The position numbers and the translations under genes were made by a program. Shown here in pieces: positions 30,225 through 43,729 of a DNA stretch of 64,000 nt. A model generated the notes under the pieces. It was not told the origin of the DNA. It ran no database searches and worked only from the letters and a program-made list of their open reading frames with translations. The first letter of the stretch is position 1, and every line of letters starts with the position of its first letter. This DNA comes from Ziziphus jujuba (Eukaryota > Streptophyta > Magnoliopsida > Rosales > Rhamnaceae). Location of the stretch: NCBI RefSeq assembly GCF_031755915.1, contig NC_083383.1:2298001-2362000 (forward strand). The letters run 5' to 3'.

Positions 30225-31033
30225 TACGAGAAGAATTAGAATGCAAAGGTTTATCATGTTGCAACCTGCAATTTCTTTAGAAACAGCTATACCTTTTTCA
30301 TCCTCCATTAGTTGATGGGTTTGATTGCTTTTAATTTAAAAATTACATTATTATCAATTTAATCGAGTTGTCGATTCAATTATAATTCGATGTTAAGAGA
30401 ATCCAGGACTAGATCAACAGATACGGATCATGGGAGTAAAAAGAGTTCGTCAACATGGAAAAGTTATAATATCTGGACAGTTGGCACAGCGTAAGCCACT
30501 ATCACCATCCTCTCCATTTAAAAGAATCTAGTTTTTTTTCTTTTTCCTTCCTTTTCTTAACATGTATGGTAGAAATTAAAATAGTATCACTCCAAAATTC
30601 ATGTGTGGCTAGCAATTCAGAAATAAGCCAAATAAAATTTTTCATCTTTCACCCACTTAATATTGTTATTGCAGAAGCTGCATACCCATGCATTTTAAAG
30701 CATATGTCCACACATATGACAACTCTAGTGGCAGATGCTCTTAAAATAAGGTAAGAAAAATAGAAAAGAAGAAAGAATTACAAAATTAAAACAGTTCCAT
30801 TCACAAAAGCCAATCAATTCCAAAGGTGGTTGAGAATGCAGACACAAATGGTTCATACAAGCATCAAATTCCCAAGCGGCTATAACTCTGTTTCCACACC
30901 AAGTTCTTCACAACTTCAAATCAAAATATTACTGCAAAATTTTCAGTTTACACATCCTTGAACCGAAGCAAGAAAATGAGTACCAAAAAATCCAGCAGGA
31001 AATAGGAAAGAATCGGTAAACTTACCATAGCAA
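30006..31033. other. Intergenic between convergent PPR and profilin genes
   Basis: Includes both 3' flanks and the TTAT/TTA microsatellite. No further gene is seen. Confidence 0.5.
30161..30224 (+). repeat. Compound (TTAT)n(TTA)n microsatellite
   Basis: About four TTAT-like units followed by some fifteen TTA units, in the 3' flank of the PPR gene. Confidence 0.85.
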
Positions 31034-32167
31034 TTACAGACCCTGATCAATTAGATAATCTCCAAGCCTTTCAACGATCACATTGCACTGACCAGGAGTC
31101 ATAGGCTCATCGTATATACCAATAATCAAGGCCTGGTTGGTCTTCTTGACAGTGATACCGCCAGGTCCCTAATTCATTTGATAGGATAGGAATTCAATAA
31201 AAAAGCATGAAACACCATATGAAGTGGCTTATGAATTTTTATTATATTCCAAAAGAATATATGCAATTTTATGGTATCGTAACAAAAAAGTAAACAGAGT
31301 TTTCTATTACGTGAAAGAAATGAGCAAATCCACTTTTGAATATTTCAAAATAAACAAAAGACGTTCCCTGCTCTTGATGGGAGTAAAAAGATCATAAAAA
31401 AACAATTGTTTCTCAGACTACAATATTTAAGATTTAAGACCTCTAGATACTCCTTCATTTGGCAAATGCAATACATTATATGACAAGCTTAATAAAACCA
31501 CGTCTAGCATGAAGCTCACCTTCTTCCCACGAATAACAGCACCGGGTTCACCTTGGATAACCATATACTTTGTGCCACCAAGGAATAAGCCAGTTGGAGC
31601 GAGCGTTCCCGGTTCTTCAAAATCTTTCACAATTGCAGCTATTTCTTCTGGCTTAAACTGTATACGCAACCCAACATATAATTTCATCAATACTTAATTC
31701 ACCCACCACCAAAGCAATCATAAGCCACTTTTTTATTTAAATATTAATAATCAATCTTCATCAGCAAAATACAGCAAATACCAGCTATACGAAGAAATTA
31801 TATCGGTTTTCAGATCAATCACCATACGAACATCCAACATGATTCTAAAACATAAAAGTATGATCTAAGGGAAATTGAAAAAGAAACTAAAAATCATCAA
31901 ATCGTGCATGGGCTTGGCGATGATTGGATTTTCCAAAACCGATCAAACCCCTGAACGATGAGTAAAACGCAAACGAATCAGATCTAAATCAACAGTGAAT
32001 CTAGCAAATTACAAGAACAAATCAAATAGATGAGAAAGATGGACCTGAGGAAAGTTGGCGCTCTGCGCCCAAACGCCGCCTTCTTGGCCGATGATCGCTG
32101 CGGCGGTGAGATAGTTGCCTTCAGTTTCGCACATCAAGTGCTCGTCCACGTACTGTTGCCACGACAT
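31034..32167 (-). CDS. Profilin
   Basis: Actin-monomer-binding protein of 131 residues, the standard plant profilin length. Exons in transcription order: 32167-32045, 31657-31520 and 31168-31034; the two introns fall at phase 0 after SANFPQ and GKK, the conserved positions of plant profilins. It begins [11 protein letters not shown], contains the poly-proline-binding N- and C-terminal helices (W3 and the YLIDQGL end) and the actin/PIP2 face ([20 protein letters not shown]). It acts in the cytosol, delivering actin to formins and sequestering monomers. Plant profilins are also known pan-allergens. It resembles but is not identical to the citrus allergen isoform as I remember it. Confidence 0.96.
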
Positions 32168-33701
32168 CTTTCAGCGACTGATCTTCTTTTCTGTTCTGTT
32201 GGGGAGTTTGGGTTTATTGACGATTTCTTGAGCTCAACGGCAATTACAAAGAAGAAGATGGGTGTGAGAAAAATAGATCAGAATGAGAGACCGCCTACTC
32301 TGGCAAAGTGGCAATGGTTAAATTAGTGGTGCTTGATCTTGCTATATTGACAGCTCTTTTCTCACCGTATGCTTTACGTGGCTTGATGTGAATTGTCGGT
32401 TCGTATTGCAATGATTGTGACCCTGCGATTTTTAATATACCCACCGCAGCTTTATATTTTAAACAATAAAGTAATGAAGTTTATATGACTTTAAACAGGG
32501 ACACGGACATGGACATGCCTTTTTTTTTCCTTTTTTTTTCTTCAATTATGTAAAAGAAGAAGATACTATGGATTAATTATGAACCAATATTCAAACAAAA
32601 ATTCTAAACTTTCATGTCTGTTTAGTTTTCATTTTGACCACAAAATATTTGAAAGATAACAAATTTGAAAATTTTAAAGTTAATGAAATATAAAAAAGTT
32701 TAGTTGTTATTTGTGAAATTTATTGTTATAGAGAATAAATAATATACAAAATTTAGTAGTTAATTTTATTTATGACTTTCAAGGTTTCATTGTACTAAAA
32801 GACAGTCTATATAATTAGATGTTTCCATTTAAAAAGGTTTATTGTTTGTAATTTTAATTAGTTGTATAAAAGAAAATTCAAATGCTATATGTATAATTTT
32901 TAATTGAATTTTTAAAAACAAATATTTTGAAAATACAAGTTTATGATTAATTGAACCCGCAACATGATATTTCAAGAGGGAATAGTTTTGATGGACAACT
33001 TTCCATTCTTCCTCTTTTTCCTTTCAAACCAATGAATCTCAATATTTCCTGTCCTTTCGTGTTTCTATACCTTCTTTTCTATCGTTCTATTTTTCCACCA
33101 TAGCAAACATAACCTTGTAAGTAACAACTAAGAGTGCTTTACAAAAAAAAAAAAAAGTAATAAAAGTGAACTTATATTAAAATATAAGAAGCTTTTCTTA
33201 AGTTTTTTATTTAACAAAAAAAAAAAAATAGTGTAATGTTAAGGGGTTATTCATTTAATGAAAAAGGTATGAGTTTTTTATGTTTATTTTTTTGTTTTCC
33301 AATGTTATTTTGGATTTAAAATTCCATACATACTGTTATATGGGATAGGCTTTAGTTTGGTTCAATTAATTTTTTTATATTTTTTATAAACCAAACCGGA
33401 TAATTGAAGATTTCAAACCAAGCCAAAATAACCATAGTTTGATTCGATTGGTTTGGACTTTAGTTCAATATTATATTATTTTATTAATTTTTAAATATAT
33501 ATCTTTTAAAAAATATTATTGTTTAACTTAGTTTATTAAATAACCATTATTGGATCGATTTAGTTCCATTTGGTTGGTTTGGACTTTACGCTGTGTTATT
33601 TTATTATTTTTAATATATTTTTCAAAAAATATTATTGTTTAATAATTTTAATTTAATATTATTGATATCTTAAGCTTGATGATTTACAAATATTTAAAAA
33701 T

Positions 33702-33755
<54 letters not shown>

Positions 33756-35245
33756 GTAAATTCAAATTTAATTTAACATAGATTTAAAATTATCAAATTA
33801 AACAAAACTAAATATAAATAAATAAACCAACTAAATGGGAAAGAACCACTATGGTTAGAACAATTTGATCTATTCAAATTGGTTTGTACTCAACCCTAAT
33901 TATTACCATAAGACATGTATGAAGTTTGCTAGTCTAGAATTTAGTTAAGAGAAGAATAATATTTTTAATCATACATCAAAATAGTACCATGTCTTGGTAA
34001 ATAAGTTTTGTGAAATTAATGTACTTTGTTCTTAACTTTTATCTCATATATATTTTTTTGAGTGTAACTTTATCTCATATTTCTGTTATATGTTTTCAGA
34101 TTTTTCTTTGTATCAAATATTGAAACTAAAATCCTTTTTATTAATATATTTTAATTTTTACTTACAGCTTATATATTATAACTTTTACTTACAACTTATA
34201 TACATTCAAACATAGTTTTAAAGATTTTTTTTTATTATGCTCAAAATGTTTACTTTGCTATCGATCTACGAATATAAAATAGAAGAAGCGTGTTATTAGT
34301 AGATACGATTAAAATTAGTTGAAGGTCATGGGTTAGATTAAATTAGTTGAAAATATAAGGCTAAAGCTTTATACAGTTTTTATAGTGTAGACCATATAAA
34401 AAAGAAAATCACTTTTGTAACTTTGTAAAATAGTATAGTCAATAATAACTCCATAACATATCATGATGGAAAATTAAATAGCTAAGCATATTGTCTACAA
34501 CAAAACATGTGATGATAGATTTACCCCCCAAAAAAAAAAAAAAAATGTGATGATGGAGACGCAATCAATTAACTAATCCAAATCCTACCCCAAATTAAGA
34601 AAAGAAGCAATACCCGCAATATACACACTCTATTTTGTTTTTCAAATTCACAAAAGAAAAAAATAGTAAATAATAATAACAACTATAATAATAAAACAAT
34701 CCCCCCCAAAAAATAAAATAATAATAATAATAATCGGATGAAACACACTCTATTTAAAAAAAATAAATTTAAATTCAGAAAAAATAGTGAAAAATAACAA
34801 CAATAATAATAACTATTCACAAAAAAATAATAATAATAAACGAATGAACATCCGTACAAAAGCAACGCTGACCGATGACTGGCCCGCCTCATGTGTGTCG
34901 CTTAAAACCTCTGATTTCAGCTTGCGTTTTACCCGAACCAATTTCACACAGCCACTGAAATCCCCCCACCTGTTTCTACGATATCGGACACGTGCACAAA
35001 ACGCCGAATCCGTATCACTCTTCTATGCAATATAGTGCAAGAAACTTAACGAACGCTGAGGATCCAAACCGTACAACGTGCCAAGCGCGTCGAAACTCAT
35101 TAACATGGACGGCTAGGATTCGAAAATAGTTTTTACTTCGTAATTCCTGGGATCGAAGGTCCATTAAAGTCCCTTTTCTACACCACGTCGCCTCAATATT
35201 TTTATTCTGCCTGGGAGGGACCCAAAATCTATAATTAGAATAGAA
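32168..35245. other. AT-rich intergenic between divergent profilin and PFK genes
   Basis: No gene is recognised. It holds an imperfect direct repeat (33447-33524 and 33573-33640), a TA microsatellite at 33710-33750, poly-A and TAA-rich stretches near 34530-34840 and a G-box CACGTG at 34989-34994. Confidence 0.5.
33710..33750 (+). repeat. AT microsatellite
   Basis: About 20 AT units in an AT-rich intergenic stretch. Confidence 0.8.
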
Positions 35246-35253
35246 TATAAATA
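35246..35253 (+). promoter_or_regulatory. TATA box of the phosphofructokinase gene
   Basis: TATAAATA lies 162-169 bp before the ATG at 35415, which leaves a plausible 5' UTR of about 130 bases. Confidence 0.5.
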
Positions 35254-35414
35254 GACGACGGTGATTTTACCATCACAACCTTAGTTGGAGCACCCGTGTC
35301 TGAGTTTTCGCGTTGCATCGTTAAAAACTGCGATATTAGCGGGGAAGAGCCTTGGCCGAGCATTACTTTGTTTGTTATTTGTGGTTGTGTGGTATATTTG
35401 CGAGTGTAAGTGGG

Positions 35415-38400
35415 ATGGGATCTTGTGAAGACTATCAAATGAAGATCGTTAATGGCGATTGCGGTTATGTTCTTGAAGATGTTCCTCACCTCACCGATTA
35501 CATCTCTGATCTTCCTGTAATTAATTCATATCACGCTCTCTTTTCTTTTTTTCTTAATTAAAAAGGAAAAAAAACATAATGTACATAATATTTTTTGGTT
35601 GATTAATATAACATTTTCAAAAGTATTATTTACATGTTAAACCGAACGAACTTTTGTTTCTTTTTGAAAAAAGATTTTTCGAAATGCTTCAAAAGCTGAA
35701 GTTTTGCGTACACACTGAGAAATAAACCGTAATACTCTCGAATATTTATATATATATATATATAGATATATATTTTCCTTCTGGGTTAAATTTATCGTTC
35801 ATTCTATTAATATTTGTTGGGGTTGTTTGGTTATGCGCAGACTTATCCTAATCCTCTGCAATCCAATCCTGCTTATTCAGTAGTTAAGTAAGTGGAAATT
35901 TCAAGTACATTTTCTGTGTTTCTGCAGCAAATGCCTGTGGGTTTTGTTCCCTCGCTACACTAGGACGAGTCTTTATTTTTTAATATATTTTTTTTCCCAT
36001 TTTTCAGGCAATATTTCGTCGATGAGGATGATACTATTATTCAAAAGGTAAATTTCTGTGCTTTTCAACTGTTTGACATATGCCTAAGTCTCATGTCATC
36101 AAAAAAGTTGCGAAAGATCTGGCTGAATTGAAGTGGGGTCTTTATAGAAACTAATTGGTGTAAATATGTTGGTTATAATCATTTGTAGATTGTTGTGCAC
36201 AAGGATACTCCACGAGGGGTGCATTTTCGGCGAGCAGGACCACGCCAAAGGGTATTGCATTTTGGGTCTATAAATTGCTTTCGAATTGATATTAAACATT
36301 GTCCAATTTCATTGGTGTCACTTGTGCTGTTCAGATGTATTTCGACTCGGACGAAGTGCATGCATGCATTGTCACATGTGGTGGTCTGTGCCCTGGGCTT
36401 AACACGGTGATCAGGGAAATTGTTTGTGGCCTTTATCACATGTATGGTGTCAACAAAGTTCTTGGGATAGATGTAAGTGGTTGTTTTTGGCACATGCTTC
36501 AGTATTAATGGTCCAATATGATTTCTGAAAATGCTTTCCCGAAATTATCTAATTTTAGTTGTATTTGATCCAACAGTCTTACCTGAAAATTATATGTTGC
36601 ATATCATTAGGGAGGATATAAAGGTTTCTATTCACGAAATACCATTGCATTAACGCCTAAGGTTGTCAATGACATCCATAAACGTGGTGGTACCATCCTT
36701 GGGACATCACGAGGAGGCCATGACACCTCGAAGATAGTTGACAGCATTCAGGATCGTGGAATCAATCAGGTTAGGCTGTTTCTTTTTCATTTCTAAGATT
36801 TTTTCTTAATCTTTTTTAAGGATTATTAACTCAAACTTCCTAGTTCTTAATCAAAGACCTGTGGTTGTGCTTTTCAATATTCAGGTTTTCATCATTGGTG
36901 GTGATGGAACTCAGAAAGGAGCATCTGTTATATATGAGGTACTTTAATTTAAGATATTAAAACTTATGTAATTATAGACCAGTTTCATTCCGTTTTCTCA
37001 GTGGAAGCCTACTAATCATTTCTTTATGTTATTTTGTTTAGTTGTTAGATTGGGTTTTCCTTTGGAAGAATAAGTCTTTGTCAGCTTATCTGATGATTTA
37101 TATTAGTTAGTTTTTCCTTGACAACCTCAATTATTACTTTTGTAATTTAACTTAATTTTGGAACCTATAAATTGCCTTGGAAGCCCAAGATGACCATCTA
37201 TTTATTTTACTATTACATAGTGTTGAAGGTTTCTTTTTTAACTCATTATTAATTCTGTGTTTAAGCTATCCGTTAAACCTTTCACTTCTCATTGTGCAGG
37301 AAATCAGACGACGTGGTCTGAAAGTTGCTGTTGCAGGAATCCCTAAAACTATAGATAATGACATTCCAGTAATTCTTTTAAACAACATGTTTGATTTATT
37401 GTATTCGTGTTCCTAGGTGTTTTCTTTTTGTATCTTTATCCGTACTGTCTCTTCTTATTTTAGGTTATTGATAAGTCCTTTGGTTTTGATACTGCGGTAG
37501 AGGAGGCTCAACGTGCCATTAATGCAGCACATGTTGAAGCTGAAAGTATTGAGAATGGTGTTGGTGTAGTAAAACTGATGGGACGGTACAGTGGTAAGCT
37601 TCTCATTTGTCAATTATCACAGTGGTTTGGTTACTTACTCTTTAACAGTCATTTATATTTTTATATTAGTTATGTTTCAATATAATATTTACACTGTTTT
37701 TTGGGCCATCAATTTCAAAATTTTATTGCAGGTTTTATAGCTATGTATGCTACTCTTGCCAGTCGAGACGTGGACTGTTGTTTGATTCCAGAGTCCCCCT
37801 TCTATCTTGAAGGTCAGGGCGGACTTTTTGAGTTTGTTGAAAAACGACTCAAAGAAAATGGGCATATGGTTATTGTGATTGCTGAAGGAGCCGGACAGGA
37901 TCTTCTTTCGGAGTGCTTGCAATCCATGGACCAGAAAGATGCTTCAGGAAATAAACTACTTCAAGATGTTGGGTTATGGATATCTCAAAGGATCAAGGTT
38001 CCATTTGCATATTGGATGACTTTCCTAATTTATTTTTTTACTCTGTTGTGTGGTTGGTTTGTGGCTGTGTACTCCATGCACTTTTATATATCCGTATGGT
38101 GCATTAATGTGCCCATGTGGATCAAACCCTTTCATTTTATTTTATTGGAAGTTGTTAAGAGTCTGAACATTCAATGCTTTCTAGTTATACTTTATGAAGA
38201 AATATTCTGTTAGAGGAGTTTCTTTTGTTTAACTGGATCGAATAAGATTCAATAACTTTCTTAGAACTTATTTTACCTTTCTGTGCTTTCACTTTTTTGT
38301 GACATCTCATCTCTGATTGCCACTTACTATACATGAAGATTTCTGTAAAGGTTGTGGTCTGTATGAGTATCTTTTGGTTGGTTTGTTCATGGTCTTTGTT

Positions 38401-39312
38401 TCTTCTATTGCAGGAGCATTTTGCAAGAAACCATAAGGCAGTCATTAATCTTAAATATATAGGTCAGTGTTTACATATTTCTCTCTCTCTCTCTCTCTTT
38501 CTTCTTCGTCTTTTTTTTTTTTTTTTTTTTCACCTTTCAGAAAAAGTTAAAGTATATAAGTAAGCAATGGAATCACCTTGTCTCTCAGATCCTACATACA
38601 TGATCCGGGCCGTTCCGAGCAATGCATCTGACAATGTCTATTGCACGCTCCTTGCTCAAAGTGCAGTTCATGGAGCAATGGCAGGGTACACAGGCTTCAC
38701 AGTTGGGCTCGTGAATGGAAGACATACTTACATTCCTTTCAAAGTGAGGTTCTCCTTACCCTTGAGCAATATCATATAAACAGTTGTGGGTTTTTATTGT
38801 TGTGTTTGTTCAAATCATTTGCTTGTGATTTGATGATGGCCCCAGGTCAATATTGTTGTTTATTTACCTTTAGAATTCAAATCTCTCTAATTTCCTCTAT
38901 CTATGAAATATATTTCTTCAGCAGAAAAGGAAAAGGTCTAATAGTTAGAGTTGTCAGTACCTTTTCTGAGTATTTGCTGAGCTCAACCTTTGAAAATATA
39001 ATTGCATACTTTTAAATTGCTGGCACACCTAAACAAAGAAGGATTCTTGCTTGTATTCTACATCATAAATTATTTACTTTGTTTTTAAAATTATTCTTCC
39101 GCAACTATAAAAGTCACCAATAATCACCTTTATAATACATTTTTGTGTTGTGATTACACTTTTTACAGCGTGTCATTGAGAGACAGAACCAGGTTGTAAT
39201 AACAGACAGGATGTGGGCAAGACTTCTATCTTCGACCAACCAGCCAAGCTTTTTGAATCCCAAAGATGTCATTGAAGTAAAGAAAGAGGAAGAACCTCAG
39301 CCCAGTTTTTAG
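35415..39312 (+). CDS. PFK: ATP-dependent 6-phosphofructokinase, cytosolic type
   Basis: Phosphorylates fructose 6-phosphate to the 1,6-bisphosphate in glycolysis. Thirteen exons: 35415-35516, 35841-35887, 36008-36047, 36189-36251, 36335-36472, 36611-36769, 36885-36938, 37300-37368, 37464-37593, 37732-37997, 38414-38462, 38589-38743 and 39169-39312, giving 471 residues. Seen: GLCPGLN, the nucleotide loop GGDGT (188-192; the Gly after Asp is the ATP-type marker, PPi enzymes have Asp there), catalytic PKTIDNDIP (D220), MGRYSG, the substrate-binding PESPF and AEGAGQD, then SNASDN and [18 protein letters not shown]. There is no transit peptide; [26 protein letters not shown] matches cytosolic members (PFK3/6/7 group). 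The C-terminal tail after PSFLNPKDV is some 15-20 residues shorter than in PFK3, as I recall it. Confidence 0.95.
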
Positions 39313-40174
39313 ATGCAAATAGGAATTGTAAGGAAGGCCAGTCCTTGACTATAATGCTCCTAGTATGGCTTGAATTTTAATGCCTTAAATGTTTTCTAGG
39401 AGTTCAAATTCAACTTGCATCATTTACAGAGCATTTTTGTTTTGCTTCTACTAGTATATATTTATTTAAGCAAGTTCAGTTGTTATATGGTTGAGGATAT
39501 TTTATAGTGACATAAAGCGTTTCAAGTTATAATATACCTTGAGCATAATTGATTGTCTGTGCTTGAAGAAGGTATCTTCAATCTGTCACTTTAAGAATCT
39601 GTAACAAAATTTTAAAAAGAATCCTGAAATTTTAAGGGCCCATGCATTTTGTTTTTCTTTTGTGGAAATAGTTCTTAAAATGGTAATAAAATGATTGTTC
39701 CATGAAATAAAAGAGCGTTTGGTAAATTGTATTTTCCTAAAAGTTTTTTTCGGCCTGAATTTGAACCACTCACAACTTTCAACTTTGTTTTTCCAAAGCT
39801 GTTTGGCAAAACCATTGCCAAACACCTTCACTTGTTTTAAGAGAACGACTTTCAGCTTTTAGGCCGAAGGGGCTCTGAAGTGTTGTTCACATAGCAACCT
39901 TAGCTTGAGTTTCAGACACTTGCCTAAATTTCCTTTTATTTTTATTTTTTTGCTGAAAGTCTAAATTTCCTTTTAGCAGGCTAAAACATCCTTGAAAGCA
40001 AATAGTCGACAAATTAGTTTGATACAATAATCCTATGAATCATAAAAAATATAAAATATAAAAGCTAAGACTTAGAAGCAGGAAGTAGAAAACCAAAATT
40101 TATTGAACTATATTAGAAAATAAAAACTAAAAATACAATCAAATTAATTATGAAACTTTGAAAACACTGTTACT
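39313..40174. other. Intergenic, 3' flank of PFK
   Basis: AT-rich with no recognised gene. Confidence 0.45.
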
Positions 40175-40498
40175 TTAAGCTAATATAGATAAGACAAGAA
40201 AGCCGCATCCGGCCAGGAGGATAATTGAGCGAACAACAAAAACTAAAACACTGAAGCAGGCCCTTACGGCACGATGACAATCCACTACGCTGTCGATACA
40301 AATTTTTGGAAAAAATACTATATGAGGAAAACGAGGACGAGGATTGATGACGTGGTTGACTGAAGGACTATTATAACTTGCTTGAGGAACGACAATCACG
40401 TGGTTATGGTTGTTGACTAACGGAGGAGGAGTACTATAGAGAGTGTTATTCCCGAGTATTTTACAGAGTGGTGGAACGGCAAAAGCTTTACTATCAAT
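40175..40498 (-). CDS. Unrecognised open stretch with hydrophobic C-terminus (doubtful, possible last exon or relic)
   Basis: A 107-codon open frame without an ATG at its start. It reads a Pro/Asn-rich part (TLYSTPPPLVNNHNHVIVVP, NPRPRFPH), then a short Cys-containing stretch and a 25-residue hydrophobic segment (SVLVFVVRSIILLAG) near the stop. A TGATAG sequence at its upstream edge could serve as a splice acceptor, but I found no convincing upstream exon. The composition looks coding rather than random: a proline-rich cytosolic part and one C-terminal membrane anchor. I do not recognise the family. Confidence 0.3.
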   Translation of the reverse strand: MDSKAFAVPPLCKILGNNTLYSTPPPLVNNHNHVIVVPQASYNSPSVNHVINPRPRFPHIVFFPKICIDSVVDCHRAVRACFSVLVFVVRSIILLAGCGFLVLSILA

Positions 40499-41355
40499 TC
40501 AAGGTATCCGTCATCGAAGGAGCAGGAGGAGGATTCATATTCAAAGCTACGGATGCTAATTGGATCAATTTATTTATCTCTAAATTAATATTTTTATTGG
40601 AAAAACTTTGTCCTTTTAATATTTCATCAAATTTATATAATCCACCAAAGCATCTTTAAATCTCTATCTTTGAAACAATCTAAAGGCTAACTACCCAAAA
40701 TCATGAAATCTTGTTGACGTTAATGGTCCTAATAGTTAACGGTCCTGATATATACCCTAAATTATACATCTATTGCAATTTGGATTCAATGAGATCAGTG
40801 CCGAATAGATTTCTAATTGGACAGGAATTCTATTAGGTACAAATTGCCATTAATAATGGAAATCTAGTCGGATGAAGTCAATTTCCAAATTCAAGAAAAG
40901 ATGCGATTACGTTCCGATAATAAGGGTATTCTTGTGTGCGTATGAGAGAAATTCATGTCCGCAACAAGAATTTATTTTTATGTTAGTTTTTTGCCTGAAG
41001 AAGAGCTCCCCCTCTCCAAACTGAGCAAAAGCATAAAAAATAAATAATACGTAAATAAACTGCGGCAGAGGCCAGAGGATGTTTAATCACTATATCACCT
41101 CCTCACTCATTTTTAATGGTAATATTATCAGGCACATAAACTTTGTTGCTTGTGCACAATACAATAATAAACTAAACTAATTATAAATTCATACATGAAA
41201 CTGTTTTATTGTTGAACAAGGAGTCCTCTAACAATTATTTTCACACTCTTCAAAGCAAGGAATCGATATATCACAAATTCAATATTGTAAAACCAGGAGA
41301 AACCTGCTATCAATTATCTCCTAAACAAGGAAATAGGGGATATCTGAAATACAGA
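40499..41355. other. Intergenic, 3' flank of Aurora kinase gene
   Basis: No gene or repeat recognised. Confidence 0.45.
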
Positions 41356-42996
41356 TCAGGCCTTGTATATGCCAGACGGCTCAGCATTTTGGACAATCCA
41401 CGGATGCTCGAGAAGCTTGTGAAGGGGCAGGCGCTGTGACGAATCTTTCACAAGCATCTGTTATTGAAAAAATAAAAAGATATTGAAGACATACCATGCT
41501 AAGTACGGAAAAATATAAAAGACAATCAATTTATTGAATGGTTGAAGCAAAGCAAAAGAATCAAAACCTGACTAATAAGGTCCTTTGCAGCAGAAGAGAC
41601 TATTGGCTTAGGAGGGAACTTCAGATCTACTTGCACAATCCTGAAACATCGAAAATGTTATATGGTGGCTATGCATTGAATTTCAAATGGAATGCATACA
41701 TACCAACAGATTCAGGACTACTTTTATGTTAAGAAAAAAAAAAAAAAGAAAATTGTACCCTTCACAATTTGCAATTCTACCTTCTATAAGTGTCTGAATG
41801 TTCTTTAGCCTCAAAAGGAGGGACCCCATAGAGAAACTCATAGCATAGAACACCGAGGCTCCAGATGTCCACATTAGCATCATGCTCAACACTCTCCACT
41901 GCAACCGCAAAAAGTTCAAGTGAGTTATAAGATAGCTGTTTCAGACAAATTTTACTTTTTTTCTTTGGTAAAATCACACGATATTCCCATAGACATTGTC
42001 TTGAGCATACCCATCTCAGGAGGCAAGTAATCCAGTGTACCGCACATGGTGCGTCTGCGGTTAAATGTGTGCACTGACCATCCAAAATCTGCTATCTTGA
42101 TTTCCCCCTGAACAAAGGAAAACAATATTAACACATTAAGCACCAAATAAATATTAGTAATAAAGAGAGGAAATAAAAAATAGCATGGATAGCGATAGAT
42201 GCTCAGCACCTGTGCACCAATTAAAAGGTTCTCTGGTTTAATATCTCTGTGAATTACATGCTTTCCATGGCAATATATGAGAGCCCGGGCCAATGATGCA
42301 ACGTACTGCCCCATGTACAATATTTCATAGACAGCGGAAATTCTAGTCAGTTTTTGCATAGATATATAAGTTGATGATACCCACAGGGATTACACGATAA
42401 AAACTTACAGTAGCAGCACGCCTTTCACTAAAGTATTTACACTTCTGCAGTTCTTTGTAGAGTTCACCTTTGGCTGCGTATTCTAATATCAGATAAACTC
42501 GTTTCTGCAATGAAAACAAGGGAAAATATAACCTTGGTTCCATTTCTGTGTATTGTTTGCAATTTGGTAACATAACTTGAACTGTTTTAAACATGAGTAG
42601 CCTATATGAGCACTGAACCTGATCATAAAAATATCCATAGAGGCGTAAAATATTAGGGTGTCGAAGATGACTTTGTATTTCCACTTCCCGTCGAAGTTGA
42701 TGCTCAACTTGAGACTGCTGCAATTGGCTCTTAAAGAGGACCTTTAGTGCCACAATGTGATTGCTCTGTTCACAGAAACAAAATATCAATTGGTATGAAG
42801 TTGTAGTTTGTAAAGAAATACATAGAACATTATACAGCAGACAAATTTTCCACTCTAGACAAGCTAGTTATGTGCTTCCCAGTTACGTACTTAAAGAAAT
42901 ATACATTCTACTCTATAAAAGCAACAAAATAATAATAATACGATAGTATACTCTATGGAAACAAGAACATTCACGTTGAGACAAACGCACAAACAT

Positions 42997-43027
<31 letters not shown>

Positions 43028-43674
43028 TAATATTGGGCTTGCTAAGTAATTGTACAAATAGTAACGTGACGCTAAAAACTTCTAAATATCTTAAACATAT
43101 CCAAATATTAGGCTAGGAAAGCAAATTTCACATAATGATTTGCATAAACTAAAAACATGTAAGAAACTGACTCTTTTTTCTCTGGCTAGATAGACATGAC
43201 CAAACTTCCCTCGTCCTAGAGGCTTTCCAATGTCGAAGTCATTGAGAGTCCATCTTTTTTTCTCTGCCGCTGAAACCTCTGAAGAAACCTGTAGAAACAA
43301 AGCATAAATACTGAAAATTTAGCAAAAGTTTGAAACTCCTAACCCTAGAAACCAGAAAAGTTAAAAAGTTTAGGCTCAAAATTGAAAAACCAAAACAAAA
43401 TAAAACCCACAAAAAGAAGAAGAAAGAAACTCAAGATTTCTTCGTTCTAATTGTGAATTCTAGTTAAACCATTCTCCTTCCTATCAAAGAAAAATAGGAA
43501 GATTCTCTCAAAATCATAAAAGAAATGTTCTTCTTAGGAACCAAATAAAACTGCAAAAGAAAAATGTATATAAAAAAAAAAAAAAAACCCTAGGTCTCTG
43601 ATTGAAATTGGGATCGGAAAGTGGGATCGCACCTTCTCCTGTTGTTGTTGTTGATTCTCGGCAGGAATCGCCAT
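41356..43674 (-). CDS. AUR1: Aurora kinase, plant alpha group (AUR1/AUR2)
   Basis: Mitotic Ser/Thr kinase of 295 residues (Arabidopsis AUR1 has 294). Exons in transcription order: 43674-43633, 43288-43172, 42765-42619, 42504-42409, 42305-42210, 42107-42011, 41898-41781, 41640-41568 and 41457-41356. Seen: [15 protein letters not shown]-terminus, [21 protein letters not shown] (G-loop from 39), ATP-binding K61 in [14 protein letters not shown] (D155), DFGWSVH (D173), activation loop RRRTMCGT with T186 as the phosphorylated Thr, [14 protein letters not shown] and HPWIVQN at the end. Alpha Auroras act at the mitotic spindle and forming cell plate and set division-plane orientation. The 5' leader has a CT microsatellite. 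All kinase residues are present, so it should be active. Confidence 0.97.
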
Positions 43675-43684
43675 GGAAGGAGGG

Positions 43685-43729
<45 letters not shown>

